Both the position numbers and the translations under genes were made by a program. A DNA stretch of 64,000 nucleotides, taken from the NCBI GenBank assembly GCA_036946415.1, contig JAQIJD010000001.1, forward strand, positions 124,001 to 188,000, in the 5' to 3' direction. Under the pieces are notes generated by a model. The model saw nothing but the letters and a program-made list of their open reading frames with translations, was not told the origin of the DNA and searched no databases. Within the stretch, counting starts at the first letter, position 1; each line of letters starts with the position of its first letter. Source of the stretch: Sphingomonas_Q fennica_A (lineage in GTDB: Bacteria > Pseudomonadota > Alphaproteobacteria > Sphingomonadales > Sphingomonadaceae). This document shows, piece by piece, positions 1-8,328 of the stretch.

Positions 1-1
1 C

Positions 2-1105
2 CGCAACCTGATCGCGGCCTGCATCGCCTTCTGGAGCGCTTCCACCATGGCGTGCGGCCTCGCCCAGAATTATGCGCACCTCTTCCTGTCCCGGCTCGGC
101 ATCGGCATCGGCGAGGCGGGATATGCGCCGGCGACCTGGTCGATGGTCACGGACACCTTTCCGCGAGAGAAGGTGGCCTTCGCAACCGGCACGATCGCGA
201 TCGGCGGGTATGTGGGAAGCGGCGGCGCCCTGATCCTGGGCGGCAGCGTGCTGGCGCTGCTGGCGGCCTTCCCGATCGGTGCCCTTCCCGTCATCGGCGT
301 GCTGCGGCCCTGGCAATGGACGTTCGTCATCGTCGGCCTGCCGGGACTGCTCTGGGCTCTGGTGGTGCTGACGCTGCGCGAGCCGCCCCGTCGCGGCGTC
401 GCGGCCGGACAAAGGCGATCGGTTCCGGCAGCGGACGTGGCGCGTCTGCTATGGGCGGACTGGCGGACCTATACCGCGGTGATCGGCGGCATGGCCGTCA
501 AGTCGCTGATGACGATGGGCACCACCCAGTGGATGCCGACCCTGTTCGTCCGCCAGTTCGGCTGGACGCTCACGCAGATCGGGCTGTGGCAGGGCATCGT
601 GGTTCTCATCGCGGGGCCGATCGGGCTGGTCGCGGGCGGGAAGCTTTCCGAATATCTCCATCGCCGCGGCATGATCGACGCCGATCTGCGGATCGTCTTC
701 TGGGCGTTGATCGTCACGGTGCCCCTGTCGGTGATCTTCCCGCTGGTCGCCGATCCGCATGCGATGCTGGCCCTGTATGGGCTGAACATCTTCATCGCCT
801 CGCTCGGCATCGGCCCGGGTACCGCCTCGCTCCAGGTCATCACGCCCAATCCGATGCGCGCCCAGGTGAGTGCGATCTACATGTTCTGCATGAACGTTAT
901 CGGCCTGGCGCTCGGTCCGCTGATCGTGGCCCTGTTCACCGACTATCTGTTCAGCAACGAACAGGATCTCAAATATTCCATCTCGCTCTGCGCGATCACG
1001 CTTGGGCCGATCACCTGTCTCGTCGTGGCCCAGGGCCTGCGCCCCTACCGCCAAAGCTATGCGAACGCGATGCGCCGCGATGGCCGCCCGGCTTCCAAGG
1101 AGTGA
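2..1105 (+). CDS. MFS transporter, 5' end cut off by the window edge
   Basis: Major facilitator superfamily permease, inner membrane. The reading frame is open from base 2, before the first ATG at 47, so the true start lies upstream; 367 residues plus the stop are visible. Hydrophobic helices alternate with short loops. The segment SRLGIGIGEAGYAPA near the start resembles the conserved helix-4/5 region of Spinster-like and organic-anion MFS carriers, and a central loop is rich in Arg (REPPRRG). The stop is 5 bases before the amidohydrolase ATG, so the two are probably co-transcribed and the substrate may be what the hydrolase acts on. The substrate cannot be read from the sequence. Confidence 0.85.
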   Translation, partial: RNLIAACIAFWSASTMACGLAQNYAHLFLSRLGIGIGEAGYAPATWSMVTDTFPREKVAFATGTIAIGGYVGSGGALILGGSVLALLAAFPIGALPVIGVLRPWQWTFVIVGLPGLLWALVVLTLREPPRRGVAAGQRRSVPAADVARLLWADWRTYTAVIGGMAVKSLMTMGTTQWMPTLFVRQFGWTLTQIGLWQGIVVLIAGPIGLVAGGKLSEYLHRRGMIDADLRIVFWALIVTVPLSVIFPLVADPHAMLALYGLNIFIASLGIGPGTASLQVITPNPMRAQVSAIYMFCMNVIGLALGPLIVALFTDYLFSNEQDLKYSISLCAITLGPITCLVVAQGLRPYRQSYANAMRRDGRPASKE

Positions 1106-1110
1106 CGTTC

Positions 1111-2022
1111 ATGCAGATCATCGATGCCCAGATTCACGAGCCGCAGATCGGCGGGTCGCTCCGGCCCGTTCTGCCCGACGGCGTCACGCTTTCCGACGAG
1201 ATGCGCACGTTCGTCAACGTCGAACTCGCACGCGAGGCGATCGACAGCACGGGCATCGACAAGGCGCTCGTCTTCGCGCGTCAGCCTTTCAACGAGGCCT
1301 GCGTCAACCTCTATCCGGAACGCTTCGCCGCCGTGCTGGTGTTCGACCCGCTGGCCGAGGATCTGGACGAGCAGATGGCGGCGTTCCGGGCCAAACCCGG
1401 CATGCTCGCCTGCCGTACCCTGCTGACCAACTATTCGCAGATCTGGCGCGACCCGGCGGCGGAACTGGCGCTCAACCCCGCGTTCGAACAGGGGCTTTTC
1501 GATCGCTACTACGCGCTGGCGGCGCGCCATCGCCTCCCGCTGTTCGTCGGCGGGCACGATCATGCGAGCCGCATCGCACCCGTGGCCGAGCGCCATCCGG
1601 ATCTGACGATCATCATCGATCATTTCGGCATAACGCAGTCGCTGGCGACACCTGTCGCGGGTGATCGCTGGCGGGCGTTGCCCGATCTGCTCGCCCTCGC
1701 GCGCTATCCGAACGTCTACGTCAAATGCTGTGGCGTGCCGGTCGTCAGCCGCGAGCCTTATCCCTATCGAGATGTCTGGCCGCATTTCCATCGTGTGCTC
1801 AAGGCGTTCGGGCCGGAGCGGTGCATGTGGGCGAGCGATTACACGCGGATGCGGTGGGGCACGTCGACCCCGCCCGATGCCAGCGGGTTTCCGCCGCGCA
1901 AGGACTGGAAGCCCTATGCCAAGACGCTGCACTTCCTGCTCGACAGCGACGAGATATCGCAGTCGGACAAGGTCCAATTGTTCGGCGGCGCGGTGCGTCG
2001 TGCCCTGAACTGGCGCGATTGA
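1111..2022 (+). CDS. Amidohydrolase family 2 (ACMSD-like) metal-dependent hydrolase
   Basis: A 303-residue TIM-barrel amidohydrolase. Visible motifs are D-x-x-x-H near the N-terminus (IIDAQIHEP), a central histidine in IIIDHFGI and the late aspartate in WASDYTR, the usual metal and catalytic positions of the amidohydrolase_2 family (decarboxylases and lactone hydrolases such as ACMSD). The ATG at 1111 follows AAGGAG by 9 bases and lies 5 bases after the MFS stop. An upstream in-frame extension to base 52 is only the shadow of the MFS gene. The substrate is unknown; a role in catabolism of an organic acid imported by the upstream transporter is inference. Confidence 0.85.
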   Translation: MQIIDAQIHEPQIGGSLRPVLPDGVTLSDEMRTFVNVELAREAIDSTGIDKALVFARQPFNEACVNLYPERFAAVLVFDPLAEDLDEQMAAFRAKPGMLACRTLLTNYSQIWRDPAAELALNPAFEQGLFDRYYALAARHRLPLFVGGHDHASRIAPVAERHPDLTIIIDHFGITQSLATPVAGDRWRALPDLLALARYPNVYVKCCGVPVVSREPYPYRDVWPHFHRVLKAFGPERCMWASDYTRMRWGTSTPPDASGFPPRKDWKPYAKTLHFLLDSDEISQSDKVQLFGGAVRRALNWRD

Positions 2023-2050
2023 TACCGCGACCCGCCCGCCCGATCGGAGA

Positions 2051-2977
2051 ATGAACGTGTCCCATCCGCCTATCGCCATTCACGGCAACAAGATCACGTT
2101 CGAGATCGCGCCGGTTCTTCTTGCCGCTGATCGGTTTTATCCCGGCCCGGCCACCGTCAGGATGGGCGGCATATCCAATCTGTTCGGCATACCGGGTGTG
2201 CCCGGCTATTCCGAGCCGGGAGACGCGGACGTCGCGACCCACGCGGAAACGCAGGGCCTGCGCTATTCCGTCGACAATCCCGACCTGCGCATCATCCTGA
2301 CCGTGGCGGAGGGCAAATATCGCCTGATAGGGCGCCGTTCGGCCGGAATCGCGTCCGTTGCTGATTTGAAGGGCAAGCGGATCGCCACCGTGCCGCCGAC
2401 GTCGTCGGGCTTCTTCCTGCACAAATTGCTGAAGTCGGTCGGCCTCTCGTACGGGGACGTCGCGATCGAATACGTCACGCCGCTCAGCGCGATGCCAGCC
2501 GCCCTGGCCGACGGACGGGTCGATGCGGTCACGATCTGGGAACCCGAGGTCGAACGCGCCATGAACGCCGTCGGGGACGATGCGATCGAGTTTTCGGGCG
2601 AGGGGATCTATCGCGAACTCTTCAACCTCAACACTACCGCCGCCAACCTGCGGGATCCGGAGCGGCGGGCGAAAATCGTCCGGTTCGTGCGCGCTGTCAT
2701 GGATGCGGCAGCGGCGATGCGCCAAGACCCGTCGCTCGCCCAACCGCTGGTCGTCGGCGCGACGGGCTATCCGGCCGATCTCGTCGCCCGGTCCTGGCCG
2801 CATCATGCCTATCCCGCCATGCTGGCACCGGACCTGCTGGATGTCCTTGTCGAGGAGGAGATCTGGCTGGGCCGACAGGCCGATCGCCAACCGCGACGGC
2901 GCCACGATCTGGCGAGCCTGATCGACGATAGCGTCCAGGCCGAGGCGATCCTGCTCGAGCACAGCGAAATGTCATGA
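2051..2977 (+). CDS. NMT1/SsuA-like substrate-binding protein without signal peptide
   Basis: A 308-residue protein resembling periplasmic binding proteins of the nitrate/taurine/THI5 type: the segments SVADLKGKRIATVPPTSSG, LPAALADGRVDAVTIWEPE-like and a C-terminal helical lobe are typical. The N-terminus (MNVSHPPIAIHGNKITFEIAP) has no hydrophobic signal sequence, and no ABC permease or ATPase gene is adjacent, so it may be a cytoplasmic binding or sensor protein, or an enzyme of the THI5-like fold. The start at 2051 follows CGGAGA closely and is 28 bases after the amidohydrolase stop, consistent with one operon. The ligand is unknown. Confidence 0.7.
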   Translation: MNVSHPPIAIHGNKITFEIAPVLLAADRFYPGPATVRMGGISNLFGIPGVPGYSEPGDADVATHAETQGLRYSVDNPDLRIILTVAEGKYRLIGRRSAGIASVADLKGKRIATVPPTSSGFFLHKLLKSVGLSYGDVAIEYVTPLSAMPAALADGRVDAVTIWEPEVERAMNAVGDDAIEFSGEGIYRELFNLNTTAANLRDPERRAKIVRFVRAVMDAAAAMRQDPSLAQPLVVGATGYPADLVARSWPHHAYPAMLAPDLLDVLVEEEIWLGRQADRQPRRRHDLASLIDDSVQAEAILLEHSEMS

Positions 2978-3385
2978 CGTCACGGCTCGCGACTATTCCT
3001 GGAGCGCGACAGCGATATTCCGTGCCGCAAAGCTTAGGCGCTTCCGCAGGCGGCGGGCGAACTGCCGGGGTGTCGGCTGATCCCCAGCGAGACGTGCCCG
3101 TGTGCACCTCCCTTTGCCCCACGCCTGCCGGAGACCGATCTTCGCTGCCGCACATACGATCGAGCAGCCTGCGGTGCGCTTCACGATCGACGAGCGGTCG
3201 GTCCGCTACCGGAGTGCGGCAGCGCGCGACTGGGTGATCGATCCGGGCACGTTCGATGTCCGGGTCGGTGCCAGCTCGGCCGCAACGGAGCATGCGACGT
3301 TCGAGGTCGAGGGACCGATGCGGCCTTGAGGGTAACCGGCCGCGCCCGCATCCTCCCGATCTGGTCGTCGTGGCCGCCGTGCCGC
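2978..3385. other. Gene-poor interval between two gene blocks
   Basis: Apart from the GH3-like remnant ending at 3329, I see no convincing gene here. Short open frames on both strands have no recognisable product and use codons poorly. The interval probably marks the scar of a deletion or rearrangement joining the catabolic cluster to the fimbrial region. Confidence 0.4.
3174..3329 (+). pseudogene. Remnant of a GH3 beta-glucosidase C-terminus (Fn3-like domain)
   Basis: The last 51 codons before a TGA read VRFTIDERSVRYRSAA then WVIDPGTFDVRVGASSA, which matches the pattern of the fibronectin-III-like domain that closes glycoside hydrolase family 3 beta-glucosidases (turn, W-x-x-x-PG-x-F-x-x-x-VG-x-SS). 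Nothing upstream in this frame encodes the catalytic domains, and the preceding gene belongs to another pathway, so this looks like the surviving tail of a deleted gene. An ATG at 3102 opens the frame but its first 24 residues do not look like GH3 sequence. A short unrelated functional ORF cannot be excluded. Confidence 0.55.
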
Positions 3386-3643
3386 TCAGAGCCCGGCCCT
3401 CTCGATCGCCGCGGCGACTTCCGCATCGATCGCGGCGTCTTCCCGCGGCGTTATCCGCCCGAGCGCCGTCGTCACCCGGCTTTGCGCGACCTTGAGCGTC
3501 TGGTGCCGGATCTCGCGGGCCAGATTGGTGCGCCATGACGAACTCTCGCCGAGCAGCACCGCCCATTTCGCCTGCTCCGTCGCCAGGATCGCAAGCGCCA
3601 GTCGCAGGCCGTCGCGCTGTCCGCGGCTGTAATCGTCGGACAT
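3386..3643 (-). CDS. Small hypothetical protein, 85 aa
   Basis: An 85-residue soluble, charged, mostly helical protein starting MSDDYSRGQRDG. The frame is open further upstream, but the ATG at 3643 has a good ribosome site (GAGGAG 8 bases before it) and begins the compositionally normal part. No family is recognised. It has no signal peptide or membrane segment and no operon partner; the fimbrial genes downstream of its promoter side run the other way. Confidence 0.6.
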   Translation of the reverse strand: MSDDYSRGQRDGLRLALAILATEQAKWAVLLGESSSWRTNLAREIRHQTLKVAQSRVTTALGRITPREDAAIDAEVAAAIERAGL

Positions 3644-3996
3644 CGGCAACTCCTCGGTGGGCGGGATGACGCTCGGCCGCCGTCGCGGCACGCAGCCTGC
3701 CGAACCTAACGCCGGGGTTCGACGGAGGCCATCCTGTCGCGGTCGTGACGCAACGATCAATCCGTCGCGTTACGCAGGTTACGCATTTTCTGTAATCGAT
3801 GTAAAAGTCAGGCGTAGTCGTTGCTTGGTATTTAATATTGGACCCCGCTGTTGCTTGGACGTGAGGATCATACCGTCATCGACGTGTGATATTGCGCTCC
3901 GGATCGGTTTTGATTCGTGTTCGTGAGACGCTTAATCGGAACTTTACCAAGATGATCTAGTCAGGCGGTATCCTGTAAAAGCCTGGGTGCTGCGAC
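3644..3996. other. AT-richer intergenic region before the fimbrial operon
   Basis: No gene is supported. From about 3765 to 3960 the DNA is clearly less GC-rich than the surroundings (for example around TTTAATATTG at 3830), as expected for a promoter region. It lies between the divergent small hypothetical gene and the fimbrial pilin gene and presumably holds both promoters. No clear operator palindrome was seen. Confidence 0.35.
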
Positions 3997-4494
3997 ATGT
4001 TCAGAGCCACTTCTTCCTTCCTGCTGACGGCGTTCGCTGTCGGATCAGCCGCTCCGGCAATCGCCGCGACGTCGACGGGCGTGCTCACGGTTCAGGCGAC
4101 GGTGGTCGATTCCTGCGCCGTCGCCAGCGGCACGCTGGCTTTCGGTGTCATCGATCCGGCGGCCGGCACCAATACGCGTCCGAGCGTGAACCTCAACGTG
4201 ACGTGCACGCAGGGCACCACCTTCGCGGTCGGGCTGGGGGACGGCGCCAATGCGACCGGCGGCCAGCGCCGGATGAAGGGGGCGAACGGCGCGCAATATC
4301 TGGCCTACGATCTGTTCCGGGACAGCGCCGGCACGCAGCGGTTCGGCGACAGCATCACGACGCAGCGGTTGACCGGGCAGGTCGGCCTGGGATCGCTGGC
4401 CAATACGGTGGCCGTCTACGGCGGCATCGCCGGCGGCCAGGCGGCGCCCGCCGATGCCTATTCGGATACCGTCCCGATCACCATCTATTATTGA
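3997..4494 (+). CDS. Spore coat U (SCPU) domain fimbrial pilin
   Basis: A 165-residue secreted protein with a cleavable signal peptide ending AIAA, followed by a pattern typical of SCPU/sigma-fimbrial subunits: GVLTVQATVVDSCAVASG, a second cysteine in VNLNVTCTQG, glycine-rich beta strands and a C-terminal donor-strand-like end YSDTVPITIYY. The two cysteines fit the single disulfide of this family. It would be secreted to the periplasm and assembled on the surface by the downstream chaperone and usher. It is first in the operon and 11 bases before the chaperone gene. Confidence 0.88.
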   Translation: MFRATSSFLLTAFAVGSAAPAIAATSTGVLTVQATVVDSCAVASGTLAFGVIDPAAGTNTRPSVNLNVTCTQGTTFAVGLGDGANATGGQRRMKGANGAQYLAYDLFRDSAGTQRFGDSITTQRLTGQVGLGSLANTVAVYGGIAGGQAAPADAYSDTVPITIYY

Positions 4495-4505
4495 GGCGCT
4501 GACCG

Positions 4506-5261
4506 ATGATCGTCTCTCGCGCCGGCGCCAGCACGCGCGCCCTGTTCGCCGCCCTGTCGCTGGCGATGCCCGTCGCGGCCGTGCTCGCCCAGGATGTCGC
4601 GATCCCCGCCGGCGGTGCCGGCCTGGCCGTGGCACCCGTCATGCTGACGCTCGCCGGCGATGCGCGCACCGTCTCGACCATCGTCTCCAATCCGGGGGCG
4701 GCATCGCAGACCGTGCAGGCGCGGCTCTATGCATGGACCAGCCGCGGGGAGGACGAGGTCTACGCGCCGACGGACGAGATCGGCTTCAGCCCGCCGCTCT
4801 TCAAGCTGGCGGCCGGCGGCACGCAGGCGATCCGCCTCGTGTCCAAAGTGGCGCCGGGGCCCGTCGAGCGCAGCTACCGCCTGATCGTCGATCAATTGCC
4901 GCTGCCGGACGCGCCGGGCCAGTTGCAGATGCCGGTCCGCATGGTGCTGCCCGTCTTCGTGGCGCCGGCACCCGGCGTCGTCCGCGTCGATCGCCTGGAA
5001 TGGAATGCGCGGTTCGACGCGGCGGCCGGCATCATGCGCATCCGCGTCGAAAACCGTGGCACGATCCACGCCAAGATCACAGACCTCGCGGTCGAGGACG
5101 GTGGCGGGTCGACTCCGGTCGCGCCCGGGCTGGCCGGCTATGCGCTGGCGGGCCAGGCGCGCGAATGGAGCTACAGGACGGCCGCCGCGCCGCAGTCGCT
5201 CACGATCGTCGCGCACTCCGGTCCGGCGTCGATCCGGGCCAAGGTGATCGTCGCGCGCTGA
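4506..5261 (+). CDS. Periplasmic fimbrial chaperone (PapD-like)
   Basis: A 251-residue protein with a signal peptide (to about AVLAQ, residue 29) and the two Ig-like domains of PapD-type chaperones. The N-terminal domain begins LAVAPVMLTL and contains TIVSNPG and QARLYAW; the segment FKLAAGGTQAIRLVSK holds the conserved subunit-binding strand, and SYRLIVDQLP follows. The C-terminal domain has VENRGTIHAKITDL. It would cap SCPU pilins in the periplasm and deliver them to the usher. The gene sits 11 bases after the pilin and 5 bases before the usher, indicating one transcript. Confidence 0.9.
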   Translation: MIVSRAGASTRALFAALSLAMPVAAVLAQDVAIPAGGAGLAVAPVMLTLAGDARTVSTIVSNPGAASQTVQARLYAWTSRGEDEVYAPTDEIGFSPPLFKLAAGGTQAIRLVSKVAPGPVERSYRLIVDQLPLPDAPGQLQMPVRMVLPVFVAPAPGVVRVDRLEWNARFDAAAGIMRIRVENRGTIHAKITDLAVEDGGGSTPVAPGLAGYALAGQAREWSYRTAAAPQSLTIVAHSGPASIRAKVIVAR

Positions 5262-5266
5262 TCCCG

Positions 5267-7537
5267 ATGCTGGCGGTTGCCCTGTTGCTGGCGGCGGCGG
5301 CTGTTCCGCCGGTTGCGGGCATGGCCGGCGCGGGGAGCCCGGCCGGGCCGGGCGGCGTTGCGCCGGCGGTCGGGGAGACGCTCTTCGGGCAGGTGTGGAT
5401 GAACGGCGTGGATACCGGACTGATCGTCGAATTTACGCGGGACGGCGCCCGGCTGAACGCCAGCCGGGACGACCTGCGCCAGATCGGCCTGGACGTGCCG
5501 GCGGGGGATGGCGCGATCGGTCTCGACACGCTGGCCGGCGTCCGCTGGACGATCGATGCGCCGACCCAGACCGTCCGCATCACGGCAGAGCCGGGCGCCA
5601 TGCACGCGGCGGACCTGGCGGGGCCCTCGCGCACGGTTCGGCCGCGGCTCGCGTCGTGGGGCGCGCTGCTCAACTATTCCTTCTACGGCGATCGGGTGGA
5701 CGATCACATCAGCGGTGGCGCCACCGTGGAGGCGCGCGTCTTCGGCCCGGCCGGTTCGCTGTCTACAAGCGCGGTCGTGCGCGCCTTGCCCGGCGGCGGG
5801 GTGGTCGGCCGCCGGCTGGAGACGCGCTACGTTCTGGAGGATCCCGGCTCCATGCGGCGCCTGACGATCGGGGATTTCGTCGCGACCGACGGGTCCGCCG
5901 AAGGGGCGGTACGCGCCGGCGGCATCCAGCTTACCACCGATTTCTCGCTTCAGCCGGACCTGATCACCGCGCCGATGCCGCATCTGTCGGGCGGCCGGGG
6001 CGTTCCGTCCACGGTCGACCTCTACGTCAATGGGGTCCGCAGCCTGTCGCAGAACGTGCAGGCCGGCCGCTTCACCGTTTCCAACATTCCCGTGGTGGAC
6101 GGCGCGGGCCGCGTCTCGCTGCTGGTGCGGGATGTCCTGGGGCGCGAAAGCGTGCAGCATATCGCCTTCTACGGAACGCACCAGCTGCTGCGCGAGGGGC
6201 TATCGGCCAGTTCGGTCCAGGCCGGGCTGCTGCGTGTCGACGCTTTCGGGCCGGGCGATCGTTACGGCATGGCGTTTGCGTCCGGCGCTTTCCGCCGGGG
6301 CGTGACCGACCATGTGACGGCCGAGGTTCGGGCGGTCGCTGCCGACGCGGTTCAGGCCGCGGGCACCACGGTGACCGCGAAGCTGGGCGAGGTGGCGGTC
6401 GCCTCCCTCGCCGCCGATGTCTCCGCGAGTGGGGCGGGGCGGGGCGGACAGATGGGCATCACCGTCCGACGCGATGCCGGCCACTTCTCCCTCTACGCCG
6501 GGGTTCAGAAGACGATCGGCAGCTATGCCACACTCGCCAGCATCGGCGGCGAGGGGCTGTTCGCGCTTCGGGTGCAGGCGGGCGGATCCTTCCAGTCGAC
6601 GGAGTTCGGCAGCCTCGGCGTCTCCGTCACCCGCGTGCGGACCGCGTTCGGCGACAGCCGGATCGTCGCGGGAAGCTGGTCGAAACCGATCGGCCCCCGG
6701 ATCGCCGCCTTCGCCAGCCTGATCCACAGCCGTGCCGTCGGTTCCGAACTGCTGGCGACGGCCGGACTGACCATGGCGCTCTCCCCCCGCGCGAGCGCCA
6801 ACGTCCAGGCGACGCGCGACCGGCGCGGCTGGTCGGGTGCGGCGGGCTGGTCGCAGGCGGCCCCCCTCGACGGCGGGGTCGCCTGGCGTGCGGCGGCTTC
6901 CGCCGCGTCCGGCCAGTCGCGCTTGCTCGGTGGTGCGACGCTGCGCGGGCAGGCAGGCGAGGTCGGCGCGGACGTCGCCCTCGGCAGCGGGACGCCGGAC
7001 GTTCGGGTCTTCGCGTCGGGCGCCGCCGTCTGGCTGGGCGGGGCGCAGCGCATGACGGCGAGCGTGGGGGAGAGCTTCGCCATGATCGAGACCGGTCGTC
7101 CCGACGTGGGGATCGCCGTGGAAAATCGGCCGGCCGGGCGCACGGGGCGCGACGGCCGGCTCTTCATCCCCAACCTGCCGGCGCATGCCGCCGCCCGTAT
7201 CACGCTCGACTATGACGGGATCGGCCTCGACAGCGATGTCGATCACGCCGAAATCGTGCTCGGCCCGCATGGCAGCGGCGGATCGGTCGTGCGTATGCCC
7301 GTCCACCCGGTTCGCGCGGTCAGCGCGCAGATCCTGTGGGCCGACGGAACGCCCGTGCCGCTCGGTTCCGTCGTTCTGCGCGCGGACGGCCGCGAGGATG
7401 TCGTCGGCTATGACGGCCTGGCCTATATGACGGACGTCGGCGAGACGGTGACGGCGGATGTTCGCGCCGGTGCGGCGACCTGCCGCATCGCCTTCACGGT
7501 CGGCAGCAGCGGCCCGGTGACCTGCCATGCTGCTTAG
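5267..7537 (+). CDS. Outer-membrane fimbrial usher
   Basis: A 756-residue usher of the sigma-fimbria type. A signal peptide (MLAVALLLAAAA...) is followed by the usher N-terminal domain (ETLFGQVWMNGVDTG), then a long beta-barrel with the plug region (LNYSFYGDR, VEARVFGP, VDLYVNGVRS) and a C-terminal domain with GRDGRLFIPNLPAHAA. It forms the outer-membrane pore through which chaperone-bound pilins are secreted and polymerised. The open frame extends back to 4454, but that part lies over the chaperone gene, so the ATG at 5267 is chosen. Its end overlaps the next pilin by 11 bases. Confidence 0.9.
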   Translation: MLAVALLLAAAAVPPVAGMAGAGSPAGPGGVAPAVGETLFGQVWMNGVDTGLIVEFTRDGARLNASRDDLRQIGLDVPAGDGAIGLDTLAGVRWTIDAPTQTVRITAEPGAMHAADLAGPSRTVRPRLASWGALLNYSFYGDRVDDHISGGATVEARVFGPAGSLSTSAVVRALPGGGVVGRRLETRYVLEDPGSMRRLTIGDFVATDGSAEGAVRAGGIQLTTDFSLQPDLITAPMPHLSGGRGVPSTVDLYVNGVRSLSQNVQAGRFTVSNIPVVDGAGRVSLLVRDVLGRESVQHIAFYGTHQLLREGLSASSVQAGLLRVDAFGPGDRYGMAFASGAFRRGVTDHVTAEVRAVAADAVQAAGTTVTAKLGEVAVASLAADVSASGAGRGGQMGITVRRDAGHFSLYAGVQKTIGSYATLASIGGEGLFALRVQAGGSFQSTEFGSLGVSVTRVRTAFGDSRIVAGSWSKPIGPRIAAFASLIHSRAVGSELLATAGLTMALSPRASANVQATRDRRGWSGAAGWSQAAPLDGGVAWRAAASAASGQSRLLGGATLRGQAGEVGADVALGSGTPDVRVFASGAAVWLGGAQRMTASVGESFAMIETGRPDVGIAVENRPAGRTGRDGRLFIPNLPAHAAARITLDYDGIGLDSDVDHAEIVLGPHGSGGSVVRMPVHPVRAVSAQILWADGTPVPLGSVVLRADGREDVVGYDGLAYMTDVGETVTADVRAGAATCRIAFTVGSSGPVTCHAA

Positions 7538-7997
7538 GCTCGTTTCCCGCGGCGCAGCCTTGGCCGCCTGCATGACGGGCCTGTCGGCCGCGTCCGCGGT
7601 GTCGTGCGGCGTCACCACCGCACCGGCGAACTTCGGGGTCTACAATCCGCTCTCGGCAGCCGCCGCAACCACCACGGGGACGGTCGAGGTCGCCTGTACC
7701 TGCACGGTCGTCGATTGCGTCGCCTTTGCCTATCGCGTCGAGATGACCGCCGGCCAGTCCGGGAACGCCGCGTCGCGCGAGATGCGGGGACCGTCCGGAA
7801 AGCTTCTGTACAATCTTTACCAGGATTCCAACCATAGCGCCGTATGGGGCTCGGCTGCCTCCTCTTACTCGGTGATATACTTGCTGGCGTTGTTCGGATC
7901 GAGCCAGAAGACGACCGTCTTCGCCCGCGCCCCGGCCGGTCAGAAGATCCGCGCGGGCACGTATTCCGATAATGTCATGGTAACCATTACTTATTGA
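7527..7997 (+). CDS. Second SCPU-domain pilin or tip adhesin
   Basis: A 156-residue secreted SCPU-domain protein: a signal peptide (to about SAASA), then SCGVTTAPANFGVYNPL, further cysteines in EVACTCTVVDCVAF, and the characteristic end AGTYSDNVMVTITY. It overlaps the usher gene by 11 bases, implying translational coupling. Its extra cysteines differ from the first pilin, so it may be a minor or tip subunit; that is inference. The TTGTACAATC-like stretch near 7805 has lower GC than the rest of the operon. Confidence 0.85.
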   Translation: MLLRLVSRGAALAACMTGLSAASAVSCGVTTAPANFGVYNPLSAAAATTTGTVEVACTCTVVDCVAFAYRVEMTAGQSGNAASREMRGPSGKLLYNLYQDSNHSAVWGSAASSYSVIYLLALFGSSQKTTVFARAPAGQKIRAGTYSDNVMVTITY

Positions 7998-8056
7998 ATT
8001 AGGGGGAACCACTTCGCGCAAAATCTGTTATCCGGCCTCCAAATCGGGGGTCGGCA

Positions 8057-8290
8057 GTGTCGCGTTGGGTTGTCTTGGTAGCATCGGTCTTTATGGGTTC
8101 GTCCGTGCCGGCAGCGGCGGCGACGAAGGCTGCGACCCTGACGGTCACCGCGGTCGTGGTCGATCGGTGCGTGGCCGTTGCGGACGCCGCGCCCGCGGTC
8201 CGGTGCGACCGGGCGGTCGCGCACCGATCCGAAGTGGCCGAGGTATCGAGCCTCGGTGGCGCGACCAGGCGGCTCGTCATCCGCTTCTGA
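8057..8290 (+). CDS. Truncated SCPU-like small secreted protein, 77 aa
   Basis: Starting at GTG 8057, this 77-residue product has a signal peptide (VVLVASVFMGSSVPAAAA) followed by TKAATLTVTAVVVDRCVAVAD, close to the first strands of the operon's first pilin (GVLTVQATVVDSCAVASG). The sequence then diverges into an Arg/Ala-rich tail, and the family's C-terminal Y-S-D-x-V strand is missing. It is 59 bases after the second pilin. It is probably a decayed third pilin, less likely a functional minor subunit. Confidence 0.5.
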   Translation: MSRWVVLVASVFMGSSVPAAAATKAATLTVTAVVVDRCVAVADAAPAVRCDRAVAHRSEVAEVSSLGGATRRLVIRF

Positions 8291-8328
8291 GGTCCGGCCT
8301 CGGGCCGTCGCCCGATCATGCGATGCCG

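Noticed and set aside
52..1110. Upstream extension of the amidohydrolase frame to base 52
   Set aside because: It overlaps the MFS gene in another frame and is Arg/His-rich. A good ribosome site and the family start lie at 1111.
2993..3184. Minus-strand 63-codon ORF with a basic helix-like end
   Set aside because: No family could be named and it overlaps the GH3-like remnant on the other strand; evidence is too weak.
4454..5266. Upstream extension of the usher frame
   Set aside because: It overlaps the chaperone gene in another frame; the signal peptide at 5267 defines the start.
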